Below, one piece after another: positions 26,030 to 33,735 of a stretch of 37,565 bases of DNA (positions are counted from its first letter, which is position 1; each line of letters starts with the position of its first letter). The stretch is taken from assembly GCA_947453945.1 (NCBI GenBank), contig CANGJB010000027.1, forward strand, positions 1 to 37,565, written 5' to 3'. This DNA is from Sphingomonadaceae bacterium (GTDB lineage Bacteria; Pseudomonadota; Alphaproteobacteria; Sphingomonadales; Sphingomonadaceae). The translations under genes and the position numbers were made by a program. Under the pieces are notes generated by a model, which was not told where the DNA came from, searched no databases, and saw nothing but the letters and a program-made list of their open reading frames with translations.

Positions 26030-26346
26030 TCCCGGGCAGTGCGGCGGGATTCCAAGGCTTTCGGAAGGCCAGCCGCACCCACCCCGATTCGTTTTGGTTA
26101 CCAGCCAGTTGAGGCTGGAAGTGCAATAAATCTCCAGATTGGAAGCGATTGTTTTGGCGTCATGACGTCACTTCGCTTCTCAACAGTCCGGGTTTCTGGC
26201 CCTCATGCGAAGGCAATGAGGGCCACGAAATCGTGCACGGGCGCTTTTTCTGGAGAGCTACTGGGCGACTAGCCCGGCCGCGCATCGGGGAGCAGCTTGT
26301 CTGCTCCCCGCGCGCAAATTTACTGAGAGGGGCTTTGCCAGACACA

Positions 26347-26379
26347 GGCAGTGCGGCAGCGTCCAGCACGGCCTTTTTT
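26347..26379 (+). terminator. Rho-independent terminator of the candidate RNA
   Basis: GGCAGTGC (26347-26354) pairs with GCACGGCC (26366-26373) with one A-G mismatch, and six T follow directly at 26374-26379. Orientation fits plus-strand transcription from the EAL gene or the candidate RNA promoter. It ends 65 bp before the convergent zapE stop. Confidence 0.6.
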
Positions 26380-26444
26380 GTGTTCGCGCTGTTTTCTCGC
26401 GATGTCAGAGTCTGAGGGCGAAGAACGCATCGGCGCCCCGCCGC

Positions 26445-27563
26445 TCAGTCCTCGCCGTGGCCCAGCGCCAAATAGTCCAGGCTCTGCATCTCGATCAGGC
26501 GGCTCACTGTCCGCTCAAACTCGAAGCGACCATCGCCTGCCGGGTAGAGGTCTGCAGGCTCTGCATCCGCAGTCGCGATCAGGTTGACCTTATGCTCGTA
26601 GAGCGCGTCGATGAGCGTCACGAAGCGCGCCGCCTCGTTGCGCTGGTCCGGCCCGAGGCGCGGGATGCCGACGATGATCACCGTGTGATAGTTACGCGCG
26701 ATGGCAAGATAGTCAGCCGCGCCGCGCGCCTCGCCGCACAGGCGTTTGAAGCTGAAGACCGCGACGCCCTTGAGGCTCTTGGGCACATGCAGCACACGTC
26801 CGCCGCCCAGATCGAGCGAGCCAGTGGGGACATGCACGCTGTCTTCCGGCGGATAGTCGGTCAACCGGAAGAACGCCTCGCGCACCGCCGCAGTGGCGTC
26901 CGGCCCGTTAGGCACGTGCCAGGTGCCTACGCCCTGCATGCGCACCATGCGATAGTCGGTGGGCCCATTGAGCGGCACGACATCCAGCCTGCTTTCAATC
27001 AGGGCGATGAATGGCAGGAAATGCTCGCGGTTGAGCCCGTCCTTGTAGAGTTCGCTTGGTGCGCGGTTTGATGTCGTGACAACGGTCACGCCAAGATCGG
27101 CGATCAGCGCGGTAAACAGGCGGCCCATGATCATGGCATCGGCGCTGTTGTTCACCACCATTTCGTCAAACGCGAGCACGCGCGCCTCTGCCGCAATGCT
27201 GGCGGCGACGGGCGGGATCGGGTCACCGCGCTCTTTCTGGCGCTCCACACGCAGTCGAGCGTGAACGTCCAGCATGAACTCGTGAAAGTGCGCGCGGCGC
27301 TTCGGGCCTGCTTCCAGGGTATCGTGGAACAGGTCCATCAGCATCGACTTGCCGCGCCCGACACCGCCCCACATGTAAAGTCCGCGCGGGGGCGCAGGAG
27401 CCTTGGCGCCGAGCAGACGGCCTACAAGGCCAGGTTTGGGGGCAGGGCGCTCAAGGTCTTGCTGAAGCGCATCGAGCCGGGCGGCGGCGGCGGCCTGTTC
27501 GGGATCGGGCTTGAGTTCGCCGGCCGCGACCAGCGCGGCGTAGCGATCGGCGAGGCCGCTCAT
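26445..27563 (-). CDS. zapE: Cell division protein ZapE (AFG1-like ATPase)
   Basis: 372 residues of the AFG1/ZapE family, a cytoplasmic P-loop ATPase that in E. coli associates with the Z ring. Walker A is GLYMWGGVGRGKSMLMDLF and Walker B is ARVLAFDEMVV. Further family motifs are FHEFMLDVHARL, VVTTSNRAPSELYKDGLNRE, the partner segment DYRMVRM, and FSFKRLCGEARGAADYLAIA, followed by IPRLGPDQRNEAARFVTLID. The ATG at 27561-27563 overlaps the stop of the thioesterase gene (ATGA), so it is translated as the third gene of a sdhB-led minus-strand operon. Length is normal. Confidence 0.95.
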   Translation of the reverse strand: MSGLADRYAALVAAGELKPDPEQAAAAARLDALQQDLERPAPKPGLVGRLLGAKAPAPPRGLYMWGGVGRGKSMLMDLFHDTLEAGPKRRAHFHEFMLDVHARLRVERQKERGDPIPPVAASIAAEARVLAFDEMVVNNSADAMIMGRLFTALIADLGVTVVTTSNRAPSELYKDGLNREHFLPFIALIESRLDVVPLNGPTDYRMVRMQGVGTWHVPNGPDATAAVREAFFRLTDYPPEDSVHVPTGSLDLGGGRVLHVPKSLKGVAVFSFKRLCGEARGAADYLAIARNYHTVIIVGIPRLGPDQRNEAARFVTLIDALYEHKVNLIATADAEPADLYPAGDGRFEFERTVSRLIEMQSLDYLALGHGED

Positions 27564-28030
27564 CGCGCCGAGGGCTTGCGCACGGTTCCGTTAAAGGCGG
27601 CGACGAGATGGTCGTCCTGCACGACCGTGCCGCGCAGGAACAGCAGGCGACGCGTTTCGCGCAGCACTTCGGCCACGGCGTCGAGCGGCTGGCCGATCTT
27701 TCCGGCACCGATGAACTGGGTCGAAAGATCGAGCGTTACTGAGCCCGCCGCATCCCCGTCCAGCACATGGCGCATGCAGGCGAACAGGGAGATATCGATC
27801 AGGCCAAGCGTGATGGCTCCGTGGACCGCTTCGAGCAGATTGCTGTGGCGGCGCTCCGGAAACATGCGCAGCCGCACTGCCGGGCCGCCGCCGGGCAGGT
27901 CCTCGCGCCGGACCAGCAAGTGGCCCATGGTGTGCGAGTTGAACCGGTCGGGATCGGCCATATCCCAAGTGTGCCAGCCGGGATGGTCCGCGGCCGGGCC
28001 GTAGATGAAGGCGGAATTGTCGGCGGTCAT
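27560..28030 (-). CDS. PaaI-family hotdog thioesterase-like protein
   Basis: 156 residues with a single hotdog fold. The central helix carries LEAVHGAITLGLIDISLFACM, matching the HG-x-D active-site layout of PaaI-type acyl-CoA thioesterases, and the following strands are VTLDLSTQFIGAG and LFLRGTVVQDDHLVAAFNGT. The substrate is not known; the N-terminus WHTWDMADPDRFNSHTMG suggests a subfamily with its own acyl specificity. It starts 25 bp after sdhB and overlaps zapE by 4 bp. The order sdhB - thioesterase - zapE is, as I recall, shared by other sphingomonads. Confidence 0.82.
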   Translation of the reverse strand: MTADNSAFIYGPAADHPGWHTWDMADPDRFNSHTMGHLLVRREDLPGGGPAVRLRMFPERRHSNLLEAVHGAITLGLIDISLFACMRHVLDGDAAGSVTLDLSTQFIGAGKIGQPLDAVAEVLRETRRLLFLRGTVVQDDHLVAAFNGTVRKPSAR

Positions 28031-28044
28031 GACAGGGTGCCGGG

Positions 28045-28070
28045 GAGCGCTCGCCTCAGAGCGAGCGCTC
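28045..28070 (-). repeat. Perfect 10-bp hairpin across the sdhB stop
   Basis: GAGCGCTCGC (28045-28054) and GCGAGCGCTC (28061-28070) flank a six-base loop that contains the sdhB stop codon. On the mRNA this GC-rich stem sits just before the thioesterase start at 28030. There is no T-run, so it is more likely an mRNA-stabilising or translation-tuning element than a terminator; it may make zapE and the thioesterase less expressed than sdhB. Confidence 0.5.
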
Positions 28071-28838
28071 GACCTGCATCTTCTTGATTTCCGCGATCGC
28101 GCGCGCCGGCGAAAGGCCCTTGGGGCAGACGTTGGCGCAGTTCATGATCGTGTGGCAGCGATAGAGGCGGAAGGGATCTTCCAGCTCGTCGAGCCGTTCG
28201 CCGGTCATCTCGTCGCGGCTGTCGGCCAGCCAGCGATAGGCCTGGAGCAGGATCGCGGGGCCGAGGAACTTGTCAGAGTTCCACCAGTAGCTGGGGCACG
28301 AAGTGGAGCAGCAGGCGCACAGGATGCACTCGTAGAGCCCATCGAGCTTCTCGCGCTGTGCGGGGCTCTGCAATCGCTCCTTGCCCGAAGGCGTGGGCGA
28401 GACTGTCTGCAGCCAGGGGCGAATCGAGGCATACTGTGCGTAGAAGTGCGTGAAATCAGGCACGAGGTCCTTGATCACTTCCATGTGCGGCAGCGGGGTG
28501 ATGCGGATCTCGCCCTTGAGGTCCGAAATCGCGGTGGTGCAGGCAAGGCCGTTGCGACCGTTCAGGTTCATCGCGCAGGAACCACAGATGCCTTCGCGGC
28601 AAGAGCGGCGGAACGTGAGCGTCGGGTCCTGCTCGCCCTTTATCTTGATCAGCGCATCGAGCACCATTGGCCCGCACTGTTCAAGATCGATCTCGAACGT
28701 GTCGTAACGCGGGTTCTCCCCGCTGTCGGGATCGTAGCGGTAGACCTTGAACTTCTGGATCCGTCCCTGGGTGGCCGCCGGGAAATGCCGCGACTTGCCA
28801 TTGACCTTGGAATTCTTCGGAAGCGTGAAGGTCGCCAT
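28056..28838 (-). CDS. sdhB: Succinate dehydrogenase iron-sulfur subunit
   Basis: 260 residues, the electron-transfer subunit of complex II linking the TCA cycle to ubiquinone at the inner membrane. All cluster ligands are visible: the 2Fe-2S site [18 protein letters not shown] and LACTTAI, then [17 protein letters not shown] and [19 protein letters not shown] for the 4Fe-4S and 3Fe-4S clusters. The start at 28838 (MATFTLPKN) has GAGAGGGA upstream; an in-frame ATG further out at 29000 lacks family similarity. sdhC, sdhD and sdhA are not upstream: the next gene is a Flp pilin, so the complex II genes are split or sdhB has its own promoter. Confidence 0.97.
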   Translation of the reverse strand: MATFTLPKNSKVNGKSRHFPAATQGRIQKFKVYRYDPDSGENPRYDTFEIDLEQCGPMVLDALIKIKGEQDPTLTFRRSCREGICGSCAMNLNGRNGLACTTAISDLKGEIRITPLPHMEVIKDLVPDFTHFYAQYASIRPWLQTVSPTPSGKERLQSPAQREKLDGLYECILCACCSTSCPSYWWNSDKFLGPAILLQAYRWLADSRDEMTGERLDELEDPFRLYRCHTIMNCANVCPKGLSPARAIAEIKKMQVERSL

Positions 28839-29008
28839 CGCGCCGTCCCTCTCTATGCTGGTTCGCTGATCTGGTTCGAAAAAATTGGTTGAACTGTCCT
28901 TAGCGAAACCGGCGCGGCGGGCAAGGGGGGGAGGGGGGCAATCCGCTACCCAAGGTGACAGCTTTTTTGCAGCCGGCGCTTCGGCCGATCCGAAGGGCAT
29001 AAACGAAT

Positions 29009-29036
29009 GGGGCGGGGAACTTTCGTTCCCCGCCCC
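29009..29036 (-). terminator. Strong GC-rich hairpin after the Flp pilin gene
   Basis: GGGGCGGGGAAC and GTTCCCCGCCCC form a perfect 12-bp stem with a four-base loop, 26 bp beyond the Flp stop codon in the direction of its transcription. Reading on the minus strand, the stem is followed by ATTCGTTTAT, a weak U-tract. It probably ends the short flp transcript and separates it from sdhB. Confidence 0.6.
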
Positions 29037-29061
29037 CGAACGTTTCGCTTGTGCGAAGCTC

Positions 29062-29244
29062 TTAGAGCTTGCCGTCCGAAGCGTTGTTCATGCTGGTCGA
29101 AACCAGGTTGAACGTGTTCGACAGCGAGTTGCCCAGCGCGCCCATGGCGGTGATGGCGGCAACAGCGATAAGAGCGGCGATCAGGCCGTATTCGATTGCG
29201 GTCGCGCCATCTTCGTTAGCGAGAATGTTCTTGAAAAGCGTCAT
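29062..29244 (-). CDS. Flp family type IVb pilin, lone copy
   Basis: A 60-residue prepilin. The basic/acidic leader [13 protein letters not shown] is followed by the cleavage site G|ATAIEY, with the conserved Glu at position 5 of the mature protein, and then the hydrophobic helix [27 protein letters not shown] precedes the ATG at 29244, which fixes the start. Flp pilins need the Tad/Cpa machinery and a prepilin peptidase, none of which is in this window. It is monocistronic, with an AT-rich region upstream and a strong hairpin downstream, as expected for an abundantly expressed structural protein. Confidence 0.93.
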   Translation of the reverse strand: MTLFKNILANEDGATAIEYGLIAALIAVAAITAMGALGNSLSNTFNLVSTSMNNASDGKL

Positions 29245-29325
29245 GTTCGATCTCCTGAGTTGGCGCCCCACGCGCCACTCACCCCCTGTGTCTTCCGTGG
29301 TGAGCAAGGACTTATCTACGCACAA

Positions 29326-29546
29326 CCTGCTAAAAATCCCCTAACGCCGCAGTGGCCTGAAAAAACTGCGATTCAAATAAATAACAATAAAAACAGTAGT
29401 TTAATATATAATTCACCATGTGCTGCCCTTCATTTCAGACATGAATGCGCAAAAATTCGACTCAGATCGAAGGGGTGAAGCGCTGCTTGTCTACCACGCT
29501 GGACCGTGCAAGATCAGCGCTGGGACGGGTGACAAGGGGGAAGACA
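29326..29546. promoter_or_regulatory. AT-rich divergent intergenic region, flp / methyltransferase
   Basis: About 220 bp between the flp leader and the methyltransferase start. The part at roughly 29365-29420 is by far the most AT-rich in the window (runs such as AAATAAATAACAATAAAA and TTTAATATATAATT) and most likely carries the flp promoter on the minus strand and perhaps the methyltransferase promoter on the plus strand. Exact -35 and -10 boxes cannot be fixed by eye. No short gene is visible in it. Confidence 0.45.
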
Positions 29547-30179
29547 ATGGGACTGAAGGCATTCTGGGACAGGCATATGGTGCCCCGTCTCATCCGCACC
29601 TGCTGCGGCGCGCCCGGCATCATGGATCTGCGCGCGCAGGTCGTGCCCAAGGCGCGCGGCGCCGTCTTTGAGATCGGCTGCGGCGGCGGTTTCAACCAGC
29701 AATTCTATGATGTGGATGCTGTTACAAGTTTCGCCGGGATCGACCCGTCGGACAAGTTGCTCGATTTTGCTCGGGCAGAGGCGACCCGGAAGGGCTGGGC
29801 TGCGGACATCCGCGCCGGTGTGGGGGAGGCGATTCCCTTCGCCAGCGAAAGTTTTGACACGGTTGTCTGCACTTACACGCTGTGTTCGGTAAACGATCCA
29901 CAGCGTGTTCTGTCTGAAATGCGCCGAATCCTGAAGCCCGGCGGGCAGTTCCTGTTCCTGGAACACGGCAGCGCGCCCGATGCAGATGTGCAGCGCTGGC
30001 AGCAGCGTATCGAGCCACTGTGGAAACCGATCGCCGGTGGTTGCCACCTCACTCGCCCGGTCACCGCCGCCGTGCGCCATGCGGGTTTTGACGTGGCGCC
30101 GCTGGGGCAGGCCTATTTGCCCGGAAACCCGCGCTGGGCGGCATGGATGGAGTGGGGCACCGCGACGCGCCCGGCCTGA
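29547..30179 (+). CDS. Class I SAM-dependent methyltransferase (METTL7-like)
   Basis: 210 residues from the ATG at 29547, which has GGGGGA upstream; the frame extends further 5' but without family similarity. Motif I is AVFEIGCGGGFNQQFYD, followed by the acidic turn FAGIDPSDKLLDFAR, GVGEAIPFASESFDTVVCTY and the post-strand LKPGGQFLFLEHG. The segment WKPIAGGCHLTRP resembles the METTL7/thiol- or phospholipid-methyltransferase-like branch. The acceptor is unknown. It is monocistronic and converges on rne, sharing a bidirectional terminator. Confidence 0.85.
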   Translation: MGLKAFWDRHMVPRLIRTCCGAPGIMDLRAQVVPKARGAVFEIGCGGGFNQQFYDVDAVTSFAGIDPSDKLLDFARAEATRKGWAADIRAGVGEAIPFASESFDTVVCTYTLCSVNDPQRVLSEMRRILKPGGQFLFLEHGSAPDADVQRWQQRIEPLWKPIAGGCHLTRPVTAAVRHAGFDVAPLGQAYLPGNPRWAAWMEWGTATRPA

Positions 30180-30199
30180 ACCAACCGGCCTCATCAAAC

Positions 30200-30241
30200 A
30201 AAAAAGCCCTCCCCGGCACGGTTGCCGGGGAGGGCTTTTTT
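30200..30241. terminator. Bidirectional rho-independent terminator between methyltransferase and rne
   Basis: A perfect 13-bp stem GCCCTCCCCGGCA / TGCCGGGGAGGGC (30206-30218 and 30223-30235) with a four-base loop has six A before it and six T after it. It can therefore end the plus-strand methyltransferase transcript (stop 30179) and the minus-strand rne transcript (stop 30256). Confidence 0.95.
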
Positions 30242-30255
30242 GTGTTGCCGTGCGA

Positions 30256-33078
30256 TCAGGCGCCGAAGGTGCGCTGCCACCAACCGCGGCGCGGCTCGCC
30301 AGAGTTTTCGTCAGCCGAGTCTGCTTCGGCAGCGGGCTGGGCCGGCGCTTGGGCTTCGGTTTCGGCGGTGGTTTCAGCAACTGGTGCCTCTGCCTCCACC
30401 GGATCACTCTTCTTGCGGCGCGTGCGCTTCGGCTTGGCCGGAGCTTCAGCTTCCGCTGCTGCAGGTGCTTCGGCGGCAGCTTCGGCAACGGGTGCCGCTG
30501 CTTCACCTTCGGCCTCTGCTTCCGGCGCATCGGCCTTCTTGCGGCGCGAGCGCTTGGGCTTGGCTGCCGCTTCCGGTTCGGCGGCAACCGGTTCAGCCAC
30601 AACGGCTTCGGCTTCAACGGCTGCTTCTGCCTCGACCGGCTCGGCATCGGCCTTGCGGCGGCGCGAGCGGCGCGGCTTGGCCGGGGCCTCCTCTGCAGTT
30701 TCGGCAGAAGCAGTCGCTTCATCCGAAGATGCGGTTTCCGCCGTCACATCGTCGCCGGCTTCCCCGTCATCAGACTGCTGTTCGCCGCCTTCGCCTTCGC
30801 CGCCCTGGCCTTCGCCATCACCATCACCATCACCACGGCCACCGCGACGACGACGACCGCGCCGGCGCCGCTTGCGCGGACCACGCTCATCGCTGCGTTC
30901 ATCGCTGCGATCTTCACCTTCGGGGCGCTCACCATCGTCTTCGCGGTCGTCATCGCCTTCAGTCTCACCCGCTTCGCCATCGCTGGCGGCCGAGGATGCG
31001 ATTTCGTTTCCGTCACGATCACGGCCACGGCCCCGACGGCGCTTGCGGCGCTTGCGGCGACCGCCGTCACCATCGGCCCCATCACGATCTGCATCGCGCT
31101 CACGGCGTTCGCCGCGGGGCTCTTCTTCGGTGTCGGCTTCGTCCTCGTCGGCGTAGTCGTCTTCCTCGATGTGGTCGTCTTCAGGCTCCACGATCGGTTC
31201 GAAGCGCGGCACGAACGAAGGCTTAGGCCCGCGCGAGGCGACCCGCATCTTGGCGCCTTCGTTCTCGCCTTCGGGGATCACCTCGACCGAGACGCCGTAG
31301 CGCTCCTCGATCTCGGCCAGATCGGCACGCTTGGCATTGAGCACGTAGATTGCCGCTTCCTGGCTGGCATAGAGCGAGATGATCGTGCCCTTGCCCTTGG
31401 CGGCTTCGTCCTCGATCATGCGCAAGGCCGAAAGCCCTGCGGAGGAAGCGGTGCGGACAAGGCCCGATCCGTCGCAGTGCGGGCAGGCACGGGTCGTGGC
31501 TTCAAGCACGCCGGTGCGCAGGCGCTGGCGGCTCATTTCCATGAGGCCAAAGCCCGAGATGCGGCCGACCTGGATGCGCGCGCGGTCGTTGCGCAGCGCG
31601 TCCTTCATCGCCTTCTCGACCTTGCGGACGTTGGAGCCGTACTCCATGTCGATAAAGTCGATCACGACGAGCCCGGCCATGTCGCGCAGGCGCAGTTGGC
31701 GGGCGATCTCGCGTGCGGCTTCGAGGTTGGTGCTGACCGCAGTCGCCTCGATCCCGTGTTCCTTTGTGGAGCGGCCCGAGTTGATGTCGATCGAGACCAG
31801 CGCCTCGGTCGGGTTGATCACAAGGTAGCCGCCGCTCTTCAGCTGGACCACCGGATCGTACATCGCAGTGAGCTGGTCCTCTGCGCCATAGCGCTGGAAC
31901 AGCGGCACCGGATCGGCATATTGCTTCACCCGCTTCGCGTGGCTGGGCATCAAGAGCTTCATGAAGTCCTTGGCCGCACGATAGCCATGCTCGCCCTCGA
32001 CGACGACTTCCTCGATGTCGCGATTGTAGATGTCGCGGATCGCGCGCTTGATCAGATCGCTGTCCGAATGGATCAGTGCCGGCGCGGAGGATTTGAGCGT
32101 GCGTTCGCGAATCTCGTCCCACAGGCGGGCGAGATAATCGAAATCGCGCTTGATCTCTGGCTTGGTGCGCTGGAGGCCTGCAGTGCGGACGATGCAGCTC
32201 ATCGTGCGGGGCAGCTCGAGCTCCGCCATGATCGACTTGAGGCGCTTGCGATCCGCCGCCGAGTTGATCTTGCGGCTGATGCCGCCGCCGTGGCTCGAAT
32301 TGGGCATGAGCACGCAGTAGCGGCCAGCAAGGCTGAGGTACGTGGTGAGGGCAGCGCCCTTGTTGCCGCGCTCTTCCTTGACGACCTGGACAAGCAGCAC
32401 CTGGCGGCGCTGGATCACGTCCTGGATCTTGTAGCGGCGGCGCAGCGCCATGCGGCGTGCGCGCAGATCATCGGCCTCGCGCGCCTGGGCGCGGGGCGCG
32501 CGCTGGCGGCGGGGGCGACGCGAACGACCGCCTTCGTCTTCGGCGCCGTCCTCGCCCTGTTCTTCGTCGGATTCGTCGGCGCCGTTGCCGTCGTCGTCCT
32601 CGAAACCGTTTTCGACAACGCCGCCTTCGATCGTGGCAACCTCGTCCTTCTCGGAGGTATCGACTTCGGTGACGCCTTCGTCGCCGTCGTAGTCATAGCG
32701 GTCTTCGCCGCCATCCTCGTGGTCGTCCAGATCGTCCAGATCACCGTGCTCGGCCTCGTCGGCAGCGCGCAGAGCGGCTTCCTCTTCGGCGTGCGCGGCT
32801 TCCTCGGCAAGGAGTGCCTCGCGATCTTCCTTGGGGATCATGTAGTAATCGGGATGAATCTCGCTGAAGGCGAGGAACCCGTGGCGATTACCGCCGAAAT
32901 CGACGAAGGCCGCCTGCAGAGACGGTTCGACGCGGGTTACCTTGGCGAGGTAGATATTGCCCTTGATCTGCTTGTGATCAGCAGATTCAAAATCGAATTC
33001 TTCAATCCGATTGCCATTTAGCACCGCCACCCGGGTTTCTTCCTGGTGGCGCGCATCGATCAGCATGCGCGTGGTCAT
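30256..33078 (-). CDS. rne: Ribonuclease E
   Basis: 940 residues, the endonuclease that starts mRNA decay and processes rRNA and tRNA. The N-terminus MLIDARHQEETRVAVLNGNR starts the RNase H-like and S1 part. The S1 domain is interrupted at about 90-205 by an Asp/Glu-rich insertion and an Arg-rich patch, as in alphaproteobacterial RNase E. The DNase I-like catalytic domain holds Asp431 in LVSIDINSGRSTKEHG and the second metal Asp in LVVIDFIDMEYGSNV. The Zn-link is ACPHCDGSG. From about 600 the tail is low-complexity: acidic, then RRKRRKRRRGRGR-type basic patches, then Ala/Glu/Pro repeats with KPKRSRRKK blocks, serving as RNA and partner-binding scaffold. GGAG precedes the ATG. Confidence 0.97.
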   Translation of the reverse strand: MTTRMLIDARHQEETRVAVLNGNRIEEFDFESADHKQIKGNIYLAKVTRVEPSLQAAFVDFGGNRHGFLAFSEIHPDYYMIPKEDREALLAEEAAHAEEEAALRAADEAEHGDLDDLDDHEDGGEDRYDYDGDEGVTEVDTSEKDEVATIEGGVVENGFEDDDGNGADESDEEQGEDGAEDEGGRSRRPRRQRAPRAQAREADDLRARRMALRRRYKIQDVIQRRQVLLVQVVKEERGNKGAALTTYLSLAGRYCVLMPNSSHGGGISRKINSAADRKRLKSIMAELELPRTMSCIVRTAGLQRTKPEIKRDFDYLARLWDEIRERTLKSSAPALIHSDSDLIKRAIRDIYNRDIEEVVVEGEHGYRAAKDFMKLLMPSHAKRVKQYADPVPLFQRYGAEDQLTAMYDPVVQLKSGGYLVINPTEALVSIDINSGRSTKEHGIEATAVSTNLEAAREIARQLRLRDMAGLVVIDFIDMEYGSNVRKVEKAMKDALRNDRARIQVGRISGFGLMEMSRQRLRTGVLEATTRACPHCDGSGLVRTASSAGLSALRMIEDEAAKGKGTIISLYASQEAAIYVLNAKRADLAEIEERYGVSVEVIPEGENEGAKMRVASRGPKPSFVPRFEPIVEPEDDHIEEDDYADEDEADTEEEPRGERRERDADRDGADGDGGRRKRRKRRRGRGRDRDGNEIASSAASDGEAGETEGDDDREDDGERPEGEDRSDERSDERGPRKRRRRGRRRRGGRGDGDGDGEGQGGEGEGGEQQSDDGEAGDDVTAETASSDEATASAETAEEAPAKPRRSRRRKADAEPVEAEAAVEAEAVVAEPVAAEPEAAAKPKRSRRKKADAPEAEAEGEAAAPVAEAAAEAPAAAEAEAPAKPKRTRRKKSDPVEAEAPVAETTAETEAQAPAQPAAEADSADENSGEPRRGWWQRTFGA

Positions 33079-33735
33079 TGTAAAGTCTCCAGCCGCGCGG
33101 CCACGGGTCGGAACCCGGGAACTGGGCGCGGTTCAATGTGAAAGCGCGATAGCCGCCATGGCCGGGCCCGGACCCGAATTGGGGTCCGGATCTGGATGAG
33201 GCCAGAACCGGTGCGGGGCGTTTCGCGAATGCGGATTTGCCGGTTCGGAGCGCGGGGAAGGCGACAATTGCGTGCCTCCAGCGCTCGCCGCCCGGCGGCG
33301 GTTGGTGCGTGTCTGCCTTAAGGAAGGTCCGTGGCGACTGGCACGGACCGATGCCCGCCAAGCCCGCACGGGCCCCTATGGGGCTCCTCGGCTCGAACGG
33401 TGCACGGATTTCCATCAAGACATCAACCTCTGGCGCGATACAGGCCGGACAGGACCGGCACCGCTTCGCTCTTCGTCTGGGGCGAGCTGAAAAATCCGCA
33501 CCATGGCAACGCCTTGTCCCTGCATGTCTCAATCCGGAAACAAACACCGTATCGAGATTCGGGGGCGGAGCCGAGGCCGATAAAGGCTCGTTCCAGACTG
33601 ACACTGCTAGCACCGGATTTGCCAACCAGCAATTAAAACCATGACAGTGTAGCTGCGGTGCCTTGTTGCTGTGCCTGGCCTTAGTTGCAATTCGCGCTGG
33701 ACCGGGCGCGCTTTGCCATTGCATAGGCTCGACGC
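33079..33735. other. Long non-coding region: rne leader and amidase promoter
   Basis: 657 bp without a convincing gene between the divergent rne and amidase starts. It contains the perfect 8-bp hairpin CCGGACCC/GGGTCCGG at 33168-33189 and GCCCC-TAT-GGGGC at 33372-33384. A possible minus-strand promoter is TTGCTG, 17 bases, TAGCAG, reading leftwards from about 33633. In other bacteria rne mRNA has a long 5' leader through which RNase E controls its own level; the size and hairpins here fit that, but the transcript start is not known. Short open frames in the region have no recognisable domains. Confidence 0.4.
33168..33189 (-). repeat. 8-bp hairpin in the putative rne leader
   Basis: CCGGACCC and GGGTCCGG around a six-base loop, about 90 bp upstream of the rne start codon. 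It is a candidate RNase E recognition or regulatory stem in the 5' leader; no T-run follows. Confidence 0.45.

Larger units (their letters stand above)
25980..26379 (+). ncRNA. Candidate structured RNA: hairpin series ending in a terminator
   Basis: The 505 bp between the EAL gene (stop 25939) and zapE (end 26445) hold no convincing protein gene but at least five perfect or near-perfect stems. They are GTGCGGC/GCCGCAC at 26039-26078 enclosing GGCTTT/AAGGCC; CCAGCC/GGCTGG at 26101-26118; GAAGCG/CGCTTC at 26142-26179 around the palindrome CGTCATGACG; the 9-bp GGCCCTCAT/ATGAGGGCC at 26198-26224; and the 10-bp CGGGGAGCAG/CTGCTCCCCG at 26286-26310. A terminator-like stem with six T follows at 26347-26379. 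An AT-rich segment with three TTAAC motifs (25947-25987) could hold the promoter. I recognise no known RNA family; RNase P RNA, tmRNA and SRP RNA signatures were not found. It could also be a long 3' UTR of the EAL gene. Ends are approximate. Confidence 0.35.

Noticed and set aside
26039..26272. 77-codon open frame in the gap after the EAL gene
   Set aside because: No homology signal, no ribosome-binding site at its own start, and it overlaps several perfect RNA-like stems. It is treated as part of the candidate RNA region.
29980..33021. Very long open frame (about 1013 codons) on the plus strand opposite rne
   Set aside because: It mirrors the GC-rich, low-complexity rne coding frame and shows no domain. 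RNase E on the other strand is unmistakable.
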